A stretch of DNA of 63,151 bases, taken from NCBI GenBank assembly GCA_017437785.1, contig JAFRXH010000009.1, forward strand, positions 1 through 63,151, read 5' to 3'. The notes beneath the pieces were generated by a model. It had not been told where the DNA came from and did not search any database. It saw only the letters and a program-made list of their open reading frames with translations. The stretch is from Lachnospiraceae bacterium. Lineage in GTDB: Bacteria > Bacillota > Clostridia > Lachnospirales > Lachnospiraceae. Positions 1 to 8,176 of the stretch are shown here, one piece after another. The stretch's first letter is position 1. Every line of letters begins with the position of its first letter. A program made the translations under genes and the position numbers.

Positions 1-76
1 GGACGGTTCTCTGTGTTCATGAACCCCAATGAACACAGAGAACCGTCCCCTGTACCCATCCCCTGTACCCATCACC
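1..76. repeat. long palindromic intergenic repeat (GGGACGGTTCT family)
   Basis: Bases 1-20 (GGACGGTTCTCTGTGTTCAT) and 29-48 are perfect inverted copies around an 8-base loop. They are followed by two tandem CCCTGTACCCAT copies up to base 76. The same core, GAGAACCGTCCCCTGTAC, recurs at 21573-21595 and a variant lies at 1231-1303, so this is a dispersed repeat. It lies downstream of the minus-strand gene that ends at 88 but has no U-tract, so it is not a standard intrinsic terminator. Repeats with this core are common in Clostridia and resemble REP-type elements; that link is from memory. Confidence 0.8.
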
Positions 77-87
77 CCCGCCAGTTA

Positions 88-1218
88 TCACCACACCTTA
101 TAGTCGTCGGAATCTATGCGGTAAGATATGCCTGGAACATAAAGATCGGAGGCTTCCTGCTTAATGCCTTCCTTCTCGGCTTTTTCCATCGCCCTGCAGA
201 AAGCTTTGTAAGAAGCACTGCTCATAACGATGGATGTAACATCTTCCTTATCGGGCTTCGTGGCCAGATACTTAAGCACAGCCTGCTGGACATAAAAGTA
301 AGAACGGATCTGGCTTTTTCTGTATTCAGTTTTACTTTCGCCATCCTTCCCCATCACATAAAGCCTGTCACCCTCACGCGTTCCCATCGTAAGCTTGGCC
401 AGTATTTCGGGAATAAATATCCTTATCTCACTGGCAAGGTTCTTATCTCCTCCCGCCAGTTCTATGCTCTTTTGTATCATGGTGTCGTACTCTTCGGCGT
501 TACTTACATCAGCCATTCTGAGTATGGTCTCCTCTGCGCAGTCCATTACCGTTTCCTGGGTGAAGGGACACTTGTCGTCTTCCCGCTGGACGAACAGCGC
601 ATACTGCTCTTCGGAAACAAAATGCTCCGATGCATCCATCTCATTATCAACATGATCAAAGAAGTACTTGGGAAGTTCCATACATACGGAACCGTTGATA
701 CGGATCTCTATATTCTTATCATCCTTATATTTTGCCAGGTATATCCTCAGCCAATAGTATTTTTTACTTCCCAGATATGACGGTATCTCATCAAGGATGT
801 AATCTACCAAGCTCTTAGGTTCTTTACCATTAACACCTATCCTGAGGATCGAAGGACAATACATATCAAAATCATAATGAGCCCCCGGCATATCCGCAGC
901 TATATGAACAGGATCTTTTTTATCGATAGAATGCTCTATACTCTTCCATACTGCGGAGTAAAACATCTCCGTAGCTGTTTCCGCCGCTTCTTTATATGTT
1001 TTGCCCCATGCGCGCACAGGTTCTAAGAGGGGCTCATCAAATCCGCTGTAGTGAACGGCATATACCGGCTTGAGGATCGCTTCGCCATCTTTCTTTTCGG
1101 GCTTGCCCGACATCACTCTTATCCCAAAGCCTCCCGGCATGATGAGCATGTCGCCATCCATCGTACCGCCCAGCTTTTCCTTAAGCGCATCGTAAAGGTA
1201 TTTCTTTATATCTTCCAT
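88..1218 (-). CDS. conserved-looking hypothetical protein, 376 aa
   Basis: This intact frame begins ATG with an AGGAGAGC-like site just upstream. I do not recognise the family with confidence; it has the feel of the Lachnospiraceae DUF proteins of about 350-400 residues (DUF5688 or DUF6348 type), which is a guess. The protein has no signal peptide or membrane segment and is probably cytosolic. It is mixed alpha/beta, with a Tyr/Lys-rich middle around residues 150-165 and an acidic stretch near 185-225. It lies 87 bases after pheT on the same strand, separated by GC-rich hairpin repeats, so it may be read through from the pheST operon or transcribed separately. No promoter is obvious in the repeat-filled gap. 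Confidence 0.75.
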   Translation of the reverse strand: MEDIKKYLYDALKEKLGGTMDGDMLIMPGGFGIRVMSGKPEKKDGEAILKPVYAVHYSGFDEPLLEPVRAWGKTYKEAAETATEMFYSAVWKSIEHSIDKKDPVHIAADMPGAHYDFDMYCPSILRIGVNGKEPKSLVDYILDEIPSYLGSKKYYWLRIYLAKYKDDKNIEIRINGSVCMELPKYFFDHVDNEMDASEHFVSEEQYALFVQREDDKCPFTQETVMDCAEETILRMADVSNAEEYDTMIQKSIELAGGDKNLASEIRIFIPEILAKLTMGTREGDRLYVMGKDGESKTEYRKSQIRSYFYVQQAVLKYLATKPDKEDVTSIVMSSASYKAFCRAMEKAEKEGIKQEASDLYVPGISYRIDSDDYKVW

Positions 1219-1230
1219 ATGCTCTCCTTA

Positions 1231-1303
1231 TGAGGACACGGGGACGGTCCTCCCGTCCTCATGTCCCTGCTTCTTGAAGACAGGGGGACCGTCCCCCCGT
1301 CCT
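1231..1303. repeat. two tandem GC-rich hairpins between pheT and the next gene
   Basis: Two imperfect copies of GAGGACACGGGGACGGTCC-type sequence lie back to back. Each folds on itself because the ends (GAGGAC or GAAGAC against GTCCTC) are complementary. They belong to the same GGGGACGGT repeat family as bases 1-76. They fill almost the whole intergenic space downstream of pheT (minus strand) and may act as a transcript-end or stability hairpin, but no U-run follows. Confidence 0.7.
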
Positions 1304-1305
1304 CA

Positions 1306-3744
1306 TTACTGTGCCCTGAGTTCTGCGCCCAGACGCTTTTCAAGCTGCTTCATAACCGAACCGGCAGCTTTCTCTATCTCCTCGGAAGTAAGGGTCTTTT
1401 CCTTTGATCCGATGGTCAGACGGATGGTCACCGATTTCTTGCCGGCGGGTATCTGCTTGCCGCGGTATTCATCGACAAAGCCTGCATTCTTGATAAGACC
1501 TGATTCTTTCTTTACGATCACATCCCTGATCTCTTCCCATGTAGCAGAGGAATCAAAGAGCATCGAGATGTCATAATCGGTCTCGGGATACTCAGCCAGG
1601 TGCGTAAACTTATTGGTCCTTGAGATCAGCGGCTTAAGCAGCGTGGTATCAATCTCAAAAAGCATTACCGACAGATTCTTAATGCCGCAGTCCATGGAAA
1701 CCTTCTTATCCAGAAGTCCCATATCGCCGACTTTAACATCACCGACATATATATTCTGCCATACCACATTATCTGCCCATACAGGCTTTGTTTCCTTGCG
1801 GAAGTTAAAGCCTTCCATATGAGTGAATCTGGGCATATATTCCAGCGTACCCTTAACTTCGCGGAAGAGTTCATTAAGGCTCTTGCCTGCACTTGCATAA
1901 GCTGCAGCTATATGGCGTCTCTGCTTGGGAAGCGACTCTGTGGCATCATAAGGCGTGGTATAATCCTCATCAAAGAATACCTGTGCCTCTTCAAAGATAG
2001 AGAACTCGCCAAAGTAGCGCTCGTTCTTTACCACTGCCTCGCAAAGGTTGGGAAGCAGGCTGCTGCGCAAGAAGCTTAAATCCGGCGCCGGAGGCGTGGA
2101 AAGCTTAAGCACTCCCTTCGTATCCTGAAGCACCGCATTTACAAATACATCGTTCATCCAGGGGTAGGTATAAACTTCCTGCAGTCCGCAGCGGATCGCA
2201 AGGTACTCCTTGATATTTCTTACAAGCGCGATATCCTTCTGGTTTATGATACCCTCAAAGCTGGTATTAAAGGAAGTAGCTTCGAAATTATCGTAGCCGT
2301 ACATTCTGGCCACTTCTTCCATAACATCATCCTTTATGGAGATATCACCGGTGGAACGCCAGGTGGGTGCGATAACATGCATGTTATCTCCCTTGATATC
2401 CACATCAAAGCCCAATATCTCAAGCTTTGAACGGATCTCATCATCCGTAAGATCCTTGCCCAGGCGCTTAGCCAGCCACTTAAGATCCACATCTATCTCG
2501 GCACGCTTAAGCTTCTTTTCGTATTTATCGCAGTAGCCTGTTATCTTAAGTTCCGGATAAAGCTCTTTAAAGTACTGCAGTGAAAGGGCCAGTGCCTGAT
2601 CGCAGCGCTCGGGATCCACTGCCTTCTCGTAACGTGAAGAAGCTTCGGTACGGTTATCATATCTGAGAGCCGTTCTGCGGATACCGGTGGATTCAAAGTT
2701 AGCCACCTCCAGTATCACCCTGGTAGTCTTGGGAAGGATCGAATCCTTAGCTCCGCCCATAACGCCCGCAAGCGCTACAGCACCTTCGCCGTCAGCGATC
2801 ACCAGATCATCTTCGCTAAGCTCCAGCTCTTTACCGTTAAGGAGCAGCAGTTTCTCTGCTTTCTCAGCGCGTCTTACCCTGATATGATCCTTGATATTAT
2901 CGGCGTCAAATGCATGGGTCGGGTTACCGGTTGCCAGCATTACATAGTTTGTTATATCAACCAGCGCGTTGATGGGACGCATGCCTACTCTCCAGATACG
3001 GCTCTGCATCTCAAAAGGCGAAGGCTTTACTTCCACGCCGCTCATCTCTACGCCGATATAGCGGGGGCAGCGCTCCGTGTCGATTATCTCAACATTAAAA
3101 TCAGAAGACACATCAATAGCAGCCGGCTCGAATTTCTTGAGAGGCAGCTTGTATAAAGCAGCTATCTCACGGGCAATGCCGTAATGTCCCCAAAGATCGG
3201 GGCGGTTAGTCATTGACTTATTGTCTATCTCGAGCAGCACATCATCAAGGCCCAGAGCTTCAGCGATGGGTGTACCTGCCGGCACGTCAAATGCAGACAG
3301 ATCAAGGATCTCTGCTTCCTCTGCTGCAGGGAACAGATCTCCCAGGCCGATCTCGCTTGAAGCGCAGATCATGCCGTAGGATTCCACGCCTCTTAATTTG
3401 GACTTCTTGATGACTACAGGTTCGCCCTCACCATGCCAGCGGACCACTGCGCCGGGAACAGATACAGCCACGCGCATGCCCACAGCCAGATTGATGCCGC
3501 CGCATACGATAGTCTTATCCTCACCGTCGCCTATATCAACGATGCATACTCTTAACTTGTCTGCATCGGGATGAGGATTTACCTCTTTGATAACACCGAC
3601 GAGCATATTCTCAAAACGCTTGCCGATATATTCAACATCTTCCACCTCAACGGTATCCATGGTCAGGTCGTAAGCCAGTTTCTTAAGATCCGTATCATCG
3701 GGAAGTGCCACATAATCTTTTATCCATGATAATGATAGTTTCAT
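1306..3744 (-). CDS. pheT: phenylalanine--tRNA ligase beta subunit
   Basis: This is the beta chain of the alpha2-beta2 PheRS, which charges tRNA-Phe in the cytosol. The start is the ATG at 3744 (MKLSLSWIKDYVALPDD), placed after GGAGG; the frame is open 24 codons further upstream but those have no ribosome site. The 812-residue length is normal. An N-terminal EMAP/tRNA-binding domain lies at about 40-150, with HPDADKLRVC typical of it. The B3/B4 editing region follows at about 210-390, then B5 at about 400-475, and a C-terminal ferredoxin-fold anticodon-binding domain lies at about 715-812. The gene follows pheS by 10 bases, so the pair is one operon under the T-box at 4833-5078. Confidence 0.97.
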   Translation of the reverse strand: MKLSLSWIKDYVALPDDTDLKKLAYDLTMDTVEVEDVEYIGKRFENMLVGVIKEVNPHPDADKLRVCIVDIGDGEDKTIVCGGINLAVGMRVAVSVPGAVVRWHGEGEPVVIKKSKLRGVESYGMICASSEIGLGDLFPAAEEAEILDLSAFDVPAGTPIAEALGLDDVLLEIDNKSMTNRPDLWGHYGIAREIAALYKLPLKKFEPAAIDVSSDFNVEIIDTERCPRYIGVEMSGVEVKPSPFEMQSRIWRVGMRPINALVDITNYVMLATGNPTHAFDADNIKDHIRVRRAEKAEKLLLLNGKELELSEDDLVIADGEGAVALAGVMGGAKDSILPKTTRVILEVANFESTGIRRTALRYDNRTEASSRYEKAVDPERCDQALALSLQYFKELYPELKITGYCDKYEKKLKRAEIDVDLKWLAKRLGKDLTDDEIRSKLEILGFDVDIKGDNMHVIAPTWRSTGDISIKDDVMEEVARMYGYDNFEATSFNTSFEGIINQKDIALVRNIKEYLAIRCGLQEVYTYPWMNDVFVNAVLQDTKGVLKLSTPPAPDLSFLRSSLLPNLCEAVVKNERYFGEFSIFEEAQVFFDEDYTTPYDATESLPKQRRHIAAAYASAGKSLNELFREVKGTLEYMPRFTHMEGFNFRKETKPVWADNVVWQNIYVGDVKVGDMGLLDKKVSMDCGIKNLSVMLFEIDTTLLKPLISRTNKFTHLAEYPETDYDISMLFDSSATWEEIRDVIVKKESGLIKNAGFVDEYRGKQIPAGKKSVTIRLTIGSKEKTLTSEEIEKAAGSVMKQLEKRLGAELRAQ

Positions 3745-3754
3745 CTTTGCCTCC

Positions 3755-4792
3755 TTATCTGAACTGTGAAAGGAATCTGAGATCCGCGCTGTGGAACAGA
3801 CGGACATCATCCACACCGTAACGCATCATGACCAGTCTGTCGAGACCGATGTTTACATAGAAGCCTGTGTATTCATCGGGATCCAGACCTGCCGCGCGCA
3901 GTACATTGGGATGAGGCGAACCTCCGGGCATTACCTCTATCCAGCCCACATGCTTGCATACGCTGCAGCCCTTGCCGCCGCATACCTGGCACTGCATGTC
4001 GATCTCAAAACCGGGCTCCACAAAGGGGAAGAAACCGGATCTCATACGTACGGGCACATCGGTACCGAATACTTTACTCAAGATGCTCTTTATTAGAACC
4101 TTACCTGATGTAAAGGTTATGTCTTTATCTACGATCAGCGCTTCGTACTGGAAGAAAGCTCTCTCATGATGCGCATCCGTAGTCTCGTTACGGTATACAC
4201 GTCCGGGATATACAAAGCGGTAAGGCGGCTTATGTGTCTGCATATAACGCACGCTGCCGCCGGTAAGATGGGGTCTTAAGCAGAGTTTCTCATTTGTACT
4301 GCCGCTGTCATGTCCTTCCAGCCAGTATGTATCCATGCTTTCACGTGCAGGATGGTTGGGAGGGAAATTCAGTTTATCAAAAGCGTAGAGCTCGCTGGTG
4401 ATGTCATCCTCCTGGAACACTTCAAAGCCCATAGATCTGAATGCATCATTCAGATCGTAGCACATCTGTGTGATGGGATGAAGGCCGCCGTTGCGGGGCA
4501 TTACGCCGGGAACGCTGCAGTCAAAATCGGGTGAAACTTCAGAAGCCTTAAGCTTAAGCTCCATCCTCTTTTCTTCGATCAGTTCCGTTACTTTGTTCTT
4601 TGCCTGATTAAGGATCTTGCCCATTTCCGGTCTTAACGAAACCTCTACAGTAGGCAGTTCCTTAAGAAGCAGAGATAACGTTCCCTGCTTACCTACGATC
4701 TCGCTTCTGACCTTCTGCAGTTCGCTTTCGGCTAAAGCTCCCGTGATCCTTTCTTTTGCTTCAGATAAAATTTTCTCGATCTTATCTTTCAT
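3755..4792 (-). CDS. pheS: phenylalanine--tRNA ligase alpha subunit
   Basis: This is the catalytic alpha chain of PheRS (class II aminoacyl-tRNA synthetase), 345 residues. The start at 4792 (MKDKIEKIL) follows GAAAGGAG; the longer open frame to 4825 runs into the terminator U-tract and is not used. The N-terminal coiled coil covers about 1-85. Motif 2 is RFVYPGRVYRNETTDAHHER, followed by AFFQYEALIVD. A four-cysteine knuckle (CQVCGGKGCSVC) sits at about 275-287, as in many Firmicute enzymes. Motif 3 is GLDRLVMMRYGVDDVR near the C terminus. The gene is regulated by the Phe T-box directly upstream and co-transcribed with pheT. Confidence 0.97.
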   Translation of the reverse strand: MKDKIEKILSEAKERITGALAESELQKVRSEIVGKQGTLSLLLKELPTVEVSLRPEMGKILNQAKNKVTELIEEKRMELKLKASEVSPDFDCSVPGVMPRNGGLHPITQMCYDLNDAFRSMGFEVFQEDDITSELYAFDKLNFPPNHPARESMDTYWLEGHDSGSTNEKLCLRPHLTGGSVRYMQTHKPPYRFVYPGRVYRNETTDAHHERAFFQYEALIVDKDITFTSGKVLIKSILSKVFGTDVPVRMRSGFFPFVEPGFEIDMQCQVCGGKGCSVCKHVGWIEVMPGGSPHPNVLRAAGLDPDEYTGFYVNIGLDRLVMMRYGVDDVRLFHSADLRFLSQFR

Positions 4793-4825
4793 GATAACTC
4801 CTTTCTTCACGACGCTTTTAAACAT

Positions 4826-4858
4826 AAAAAAACGTCCCCTGTGTGATCACAAGGGACG
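4826..4858 (-). terminator. T-box controlled intrinsic terminator of pheST
   Basis: An 11-bp stem (CGTCCCTTGTG with CACAGGGGACG, one wobble pair) with a TGAT/ATCA loop is followed on the minus strand by seven U. It begins 8 bases after the T-box sequence, so it is the attenuator that forms when tRNA-Phe is charged. Confidence 0.93.
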
Positions 4859-5078
4859 ATAATATACCGCGGTACCACCCTATTTCATGGATATCTCCAT
4901 GCGCTCATTTTGTGTAAATGTCTGCTACACGAACATCCGGCTTAACGCTATTGCTTTTCGCCGGAAAGCTCCGGTACTGAAACTTCCGTAAGGCTCATGT
5001 GAAGTGCTTTCAGCCGGTGACACCTCATCTCTGTCTTTCATTACCTCTTACGTACTCACGTACCTTCAACGCCCAACA
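4833..5078 (-). promoter_or_regulatory. T-box riboswitch, tRNA-Phe specific
   Basis: The universal T-box AGGGTGGTACCGCGG is at 4881-4867. Stem I is visible as GGTAC...GTACC closing the base, then AGTA facing GAAGTTTC, which is the loop-E/specifier loop, and CGTAAG...CTTACG above it. The specifier is in GTTTCA at 4983-4978: reading UUC (4981-4979) or UUU gives Phe either way, which fits the downstream pheST. Uncharged tRNA-Phe would favour the antiterminator and allow pheST transcription. The 5' and 3' limits are approximate. Confidence 0.93.
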
Positions 5079-5084
5079 CCCGTT

Positions 5085-5113
5085 ATTCTATGTAAACTTA
5101 CGGGTTTTGTCAA
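5085..5113 (-). promoter_or_regulatory. sigma-A promoter of pheST
   Basis: The -35 TTGACA (5113-5108), a 17-base spacer and the -10 TAGAAT (5090-5085) sit immediately upstream of T-box stem I and 18 bases after the stop codon of the preceding gene. Confidence 0.9.
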
Positions 5114-5130
5114 ATGTTTTTTCCATTTAT

Positions 5131-6465
5131 TCATAACTGCTCTATGATTATGCCGCCGTAATACTCCGGGTGGCCGTCATCGTCGCATATGACAAAAGCC
5201 CTGGGCTGCAATACCACATATGATCCGTCCGGTCTGCGCGCGCGGTACTTAAGATCCCCGGTATCGCCTCTGCCGCTTATGATCAGATCCACTATCCGCT
5301 TATACTTTTCCAGATCATCCGGATGAACATAGCCTCTCCATATCTTTCCGGCATGATACATATATTCCGACTCAAATCCATATTTATCTGCCAGGATAGC
5401 CGACCAGCGCGAAAAGTCATATCTCAGATCATTTAAGAATACAAAGCCTTCGCCCGCCACTGTGAGCAGGGCATCGAACATAGCATCCAGCTTTCTCTTC
5501 CTTCCATCAGGTATGGGTATCTCCACCTTGGTAGCATTTTCCATCCTCTGTGCGGGGAATCCGGATTTCAACACCTTCTTATTAACATACATATCCAGAT
5601 CCGCACGCTTGAACACATCGGAGAACTTGGCATCCGATGCAGGCTCATATACGGATATTCCGGTAGCTATTACAGGGCCGGAACGCGAACGGCCGTTGGC
5701 GTAGGATTCCCTCCTTAAGTTCTCGAGCAGTTCCTCCCTTATCTCGTACTCTTCGCCTGTCAGATAAACAACAAATTCATCCCCGCCTATGCGGTATACC
5801 TGACTGTGCGCAAAATTCTCACAGATCATGCGGCATGCCCTGCGAAGGAACTCATCGCCAAAGCTGTGTCCTCTGGTATCGTTATACTTTTTCAGATCGT
5901 TGACATCACACATAATGACACCAAAGCGGAGATCCTGATCCGCAGTACGTATCCGCTCATCCAGTGACTGCCCCAGTTCGGCAAATGCATTATTATTCTT
6001 GATGCCGGTGAGTTCGTCCAGCTTTACCATGCGCTCGACGGACTGAAGATTCTTCTGCTGCTGTTCTTTTTCCTTTACCTCTTCATCGATATTTTCCATG
6101 CAGAAGAGTATGTGCTTTTTATCTTTGCACAGAATATCCACATGCCTTATATGTACTATGTCTGTATCTATCACCAGCCTGCAGCTGACGGAATATGATC
6201 CGTTTTTCTTAAGATTCTCCAGTATCGTATCCTTATCATGAATACTTAAAGCAAGCTCCAGATCATCCGGATGAACATATTTATGGGCGTTAGCGCGGAC
6301 CATTGAAAAGAAATCCTCCCCCTCCCCGGGGATATCGAGTTCCTTAAACATCCGGGGCTGTACGAATACCGTATAATGTCCGGATTCCGGATCTACATAA
6401 AATACACTGTCGTAGTGTTCTGCCAGGGTGTTGGCGATCTGATCAAATGCTGTCTGATCTATCAT
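5131..6465 (-). CDS. PAS-GGDEF-PAS protein, putative diguanylate cyclase
   Basis: This soluble 444-residue protein probably makes cyclic di-GMP from two GTP. The N-terminal PAS-like domain (about 1-135) contains VHPDDLELALSIHDKD. The GGDEF domain covers about 150-300, with the active-site loop GGDEF intact at 227-231. A second PAS_3-type domain closes the protein (about 330-444; WRGYVHPDDLEKYKRIVD and RARRPDGSYVVL). A C-terminal PAS after the GGDEF domain is a less common order. There are no transmembrane helices, so the signal sensed is presumably internal. The gene is monocistronic with its own promoter at 6505-6532, and its end abuts the pheST promoter. An RxxD inhibitory site was not checked in detail. 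Confidence 0.9.
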   Translation of the reverse strand: MIDQTAFDQIANTLAEHYDSVFYVDPESGHYTVFVQPRMFKELDIPGEGEDFFSMVRANAHKYVHPDDLELALSIHDKDTILENLKKNGSYSVSCRLVIDTDIVHIRHVDILCKDKKHILFCMENIDEEVKEKEQQQKNLQSVERMVKLDELTGIKNNNAFAELGQSLDERIRTADQDLRFGVIMCDVNDLKKYNDTRGHSFGDEFLRRACRMICENFAHSQVYRIGGDEFVVYLTGEEYEIREELLENLRRESYANGRSRSGPVIATGISVYEPASDAKFSDVFKRADLDMYVNKKVLKSGFPAQRMENATKVEIPIPDGRKRKLDAMFDALLTVAGEGFVFLNDLRYDFSRWSAILADKYGFESEYMYHAGKIWRGYVHPDDLEKYKRIVDLIISGRGDTGDLKYRARRPDGSYVVLQPRAFVICDDDGHPEYYGGIIIEQL

Positions 6466-6504
6466 TGATACGTAGTCTCCCTTACAAAATATATAATCGA
6501 TTTA

Positions 6505-6532
6505 ATTATAATACAAAATTTAATAGTGTTAA
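6505..6532 (-). promoter_or_regulatory. promoter of the PAS-GGDEF-PAS gene
   Basis: The -35 TTAACA (6532-6527), a 16-base spacer and the -10 TATAAT (6510-6505) lie in a very AT-rich stretch about 40 bases before the start codon. Confidence 0.75.
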
Positions 6533-6555
6533 AGTAAAAAAAAATAGCAGAGTCC

Positions 6556-6663
6556 TCATCCTCCCGAACTACGGGAATCAAAAAATTCAAGGCTGTATCC
6601 GTCCACCTGAAGGGCTGTGGATACACGGGTGTAGATGTAACATTTGTTTTTATCCCCGTTCAT
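6556..6663 (-). pseudogene. truncated serine recombinase N-terminus
   Basis: A 35-codon frame with a good ribosome site (AGGAAAGGAGAATC then ATG at 6663) reads MNGDKNKCYIYTRVSTALQ then VDGYSLE. That is the N-terminal signature of large serine recombinases/resolvases: the catalytic Ser lies in YTRVST, and GYSLE normally continues as AQ. After residue 26 the match stops abruptly and the frame ends at 6556 with unrelated residues. This is therefore a stump left by a deletion or excision. It begins 12 bases after the stop of the ORF6N gene, so the two were probably neighbours in one mobile element. Confidence 0.85.
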
Positions 6664-6675
6664 GATTCTCCTTTC

Positions 6676-7731
6676 CTACGGCAATACAAGTACCGCATTT
6701 TTAAGCAATTTCTTAATGATTGGATCATATTTCTGAACCCCGAAATCTTCCACTATAGTTGTTATCCTGGCACCTGCATCCTTTGACGAAGCTCCGCAGA
6801 GAAATACTCGTTCATCCTTCGTCCCATAATCCAGAACGATAAAGCGATCGTGAAATACACCCCCCGTTTGCTGCATAGTTATTCTTAGCCCCGGATACTC
6901 TCGTAGAAAATCGTTATATTCCACATTGTGGAGTTTTCCACTGCCAACATTATCACTGAACAGCTTAATATCTACTCCTGACTGAACATTTTTAAGCATC
7001 ACAAATGTTCGCAACCCTATGTAGTTATCGATCACATATACGGATTTTTTCGCCTGACCGTATATAGATGAATAAGCTACATCGGCACTGCAGTATTTTG
7101 TATTATACAAAAGCCAGCCGTTATCCTCATCACTGACAAAACTGTTCATCATATCTGCAAGCTCTGACTTTGTGACCACGTCATTAAGCTGATCCATAAC
7201 GTCAGACATCTGTTTCTCAACGGATCCTATATCCATTCGAAGTTTACTGATCTCGGCGGTATTCTCAATCGTCTGCAAGGAGAGTTGTATAACTTCCCTT
7301 TGTCCTATAAGCCCTTTACTGCCAATGATATAGTCTTTCATCTTCTTAAAGGTGCGTACCAGTGCCTTACTTTGTTTTGTGGCTAACTCTCCTCTCAGAA
7401 CCGTCATTAGCATATATAACCCCTGTTCTGTAAACGCATGTGGATTATATCTGCTTTTTGAGCTTAGATTTGCGGTCAAATTTTTTGACCGCAAATCTTC
7501 AACCTCTTCATCAGAAAGTTCGAACATGAAATCATCATCAAATTTCTCAAGATTATTCTTTATCTGCTGATTAAACGCCTTGGTAGTATATCCATATATT
7601 TCAGCCAAATCTGCATCTAACATGACCTTAACGCCGCGAATCTCATATAGTTTCTCCCTTAAGAGCTCCTCAGTAACTTCTATCGTACCAATCTCGGCGC
7701 TAACCAATTCTGTTCTCTTCTTATCTGCCAT
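6676..7731 (-). CDS. ORF6N domain protein with C-terminal PLD-like domain
   Basis: The protein has 351 residues. The N-terminal half carries an ORF6N (KilA-N related) DNA-binding domain at about 20-125: IRGVKVMLDADLAEIYGY, then AFNQQIKNNLEKF and FTEQGLYMLMTVLRGE. ORF6N domains are typical of phage and mobile-element proteins. A helical segment follows at about 150-205. The C-terminal part (about 225-345) looks like half of a phospholipase D-type fold, with FHDRFIVLDYG matching the HxK-like box (Arg in place of Lys) and CGASSKDAG after it. The gene sits between a recombinase stump and a small HTH gene, inside DNA that looks more AT-rich than its surroundings. The role is unknown. DNA binding is inferred from the family; nuclease activity is doubtful because the second catalytic half is not seen. 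Confidence 0.85.
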   Translation of the reverse strand: MADKKRTELVSAEIGTIEVTEELLREKLYEIRGVKVMLDADLAEIYGYTTKAFNQQIKNNLEKFDDDFMFELSDEEVEDLRSKNLTANLSSKSRYNPHAFTEQGLYMLMTVLRGELATKQSKALVRTFKKMKDYIIGSKGLIGQREVIQLSLQTIENTAEISKLRMDIGSVEKQMSDVMDQLNDVVTKSELADMMNSFVSDEDNGWLLYNTKYCSADVAYSSIYGQAKKSVYVIDNYIGLRTFVMLKNVQSGVDIKLFSDNVGSGKLHNVEYNDFLREYPGLRITMQQTGGVFHDRFIVLDYGTKDERVFLCGASSKDAGARITTIVEDFGVQKYDPIIKKLLKNAVLVLP

Positions 7732-7748
7732 ATACTCCTCCGTCTATA

Positions 7749-7775
7749 CTTGAGGTCGAAATTTACGACCTCAAG
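7749..7775. promoter_or_regulatory. perfect 10-bp inverted repeat upstream of the ORF6N gene
   Basis: CTTGAGGTCG, seven bases, CGACCTCAAG. The dyad lies 18 bases before the ORF6N start codon and has no U-tract, so an operator for this gene is more likely than a terminator of the upstream HTH gene. A possible -35 (TTGAGG) lies within the dyad on the minus strand, but the promoter itself is weakly supported. Confidence 0.6.
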
Positions 7776-7854
7776 TTATGTCTTTTTCATCTACGCTCTT
7801 CTGTTAAGTAGCCGAATTCGACCACTTTAGATTTTGCGGTGCAAAAACTCCACC

Positions 7855-8163
7855 TCATGATTTCCCCTTCTTCTTTTTTTGCATCTCGTCATAATAAGCC
7901 TTGTACCGATAGATACTCCTCTCGCTGATTCCGTTGCGTTTTGCAATCTCCACCATGGTCATACCCTGCTCATGACAAACAACAAAATCATTGTAGATGG
8001 CCATCCATTTGGCATTGTGTCTTTGCCTGCCGCAGGCTTTTCTCTTTTTGAAGTATTCAAGCTCTTCTTTCAGATCGGCATATGCTTCCTTAAGCTCTGC
8101 ATTTTCTTTTTCCAGTTTTTCGATTCGTTTCAAAGCCTCTTCAAGTGTAGTTATCTTCTTCAC
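7855..8163 (-). CDS. small coiled-coil plus HTH protein, 102 aa
   Basis: The start is taken as the GTG at 8163 because GGAGGTGG stands 6 bases before it; the frame stays open to an ATG at 8184 that overlaps the operator and has no ribosome site. Residues about 5-45 form a Lys/Glu/Leu heptad coiled coil (dimerisation). Residues about 65-90 form a resolvase/transposase-type helix-turn-helix (MTMVEIAKRNGISERSIYRY), and the tail is Lys-rich. There is no catalytic domain. It is probably a DNA-binding regulator of the mobile island, acting on its own promoter, which carries two 22-bp matching sites. It could instead be the DNA-binding subunit of a lost transposase. Confidence 0.8.
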   Translation of the reverse strand: MKKITTLEEALKRIEKLEKENAELKEAYADLKEELEYFKKRKACGRQRHNAKWMAIYNDFVVCHEQGMTMVEIAKRNGISERSIYRYKAYYDEMQKKKKGKS

Positions 8164-8176
8164 AAGCAGCCACCTC

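Noticed and set aside
13-780. 255-codon plus-strand open frame
   Set aside because: It is fully antisense to the better-supported minus-strand gene 88-1218, has no ribosome site and its translation has no recognisable domain.
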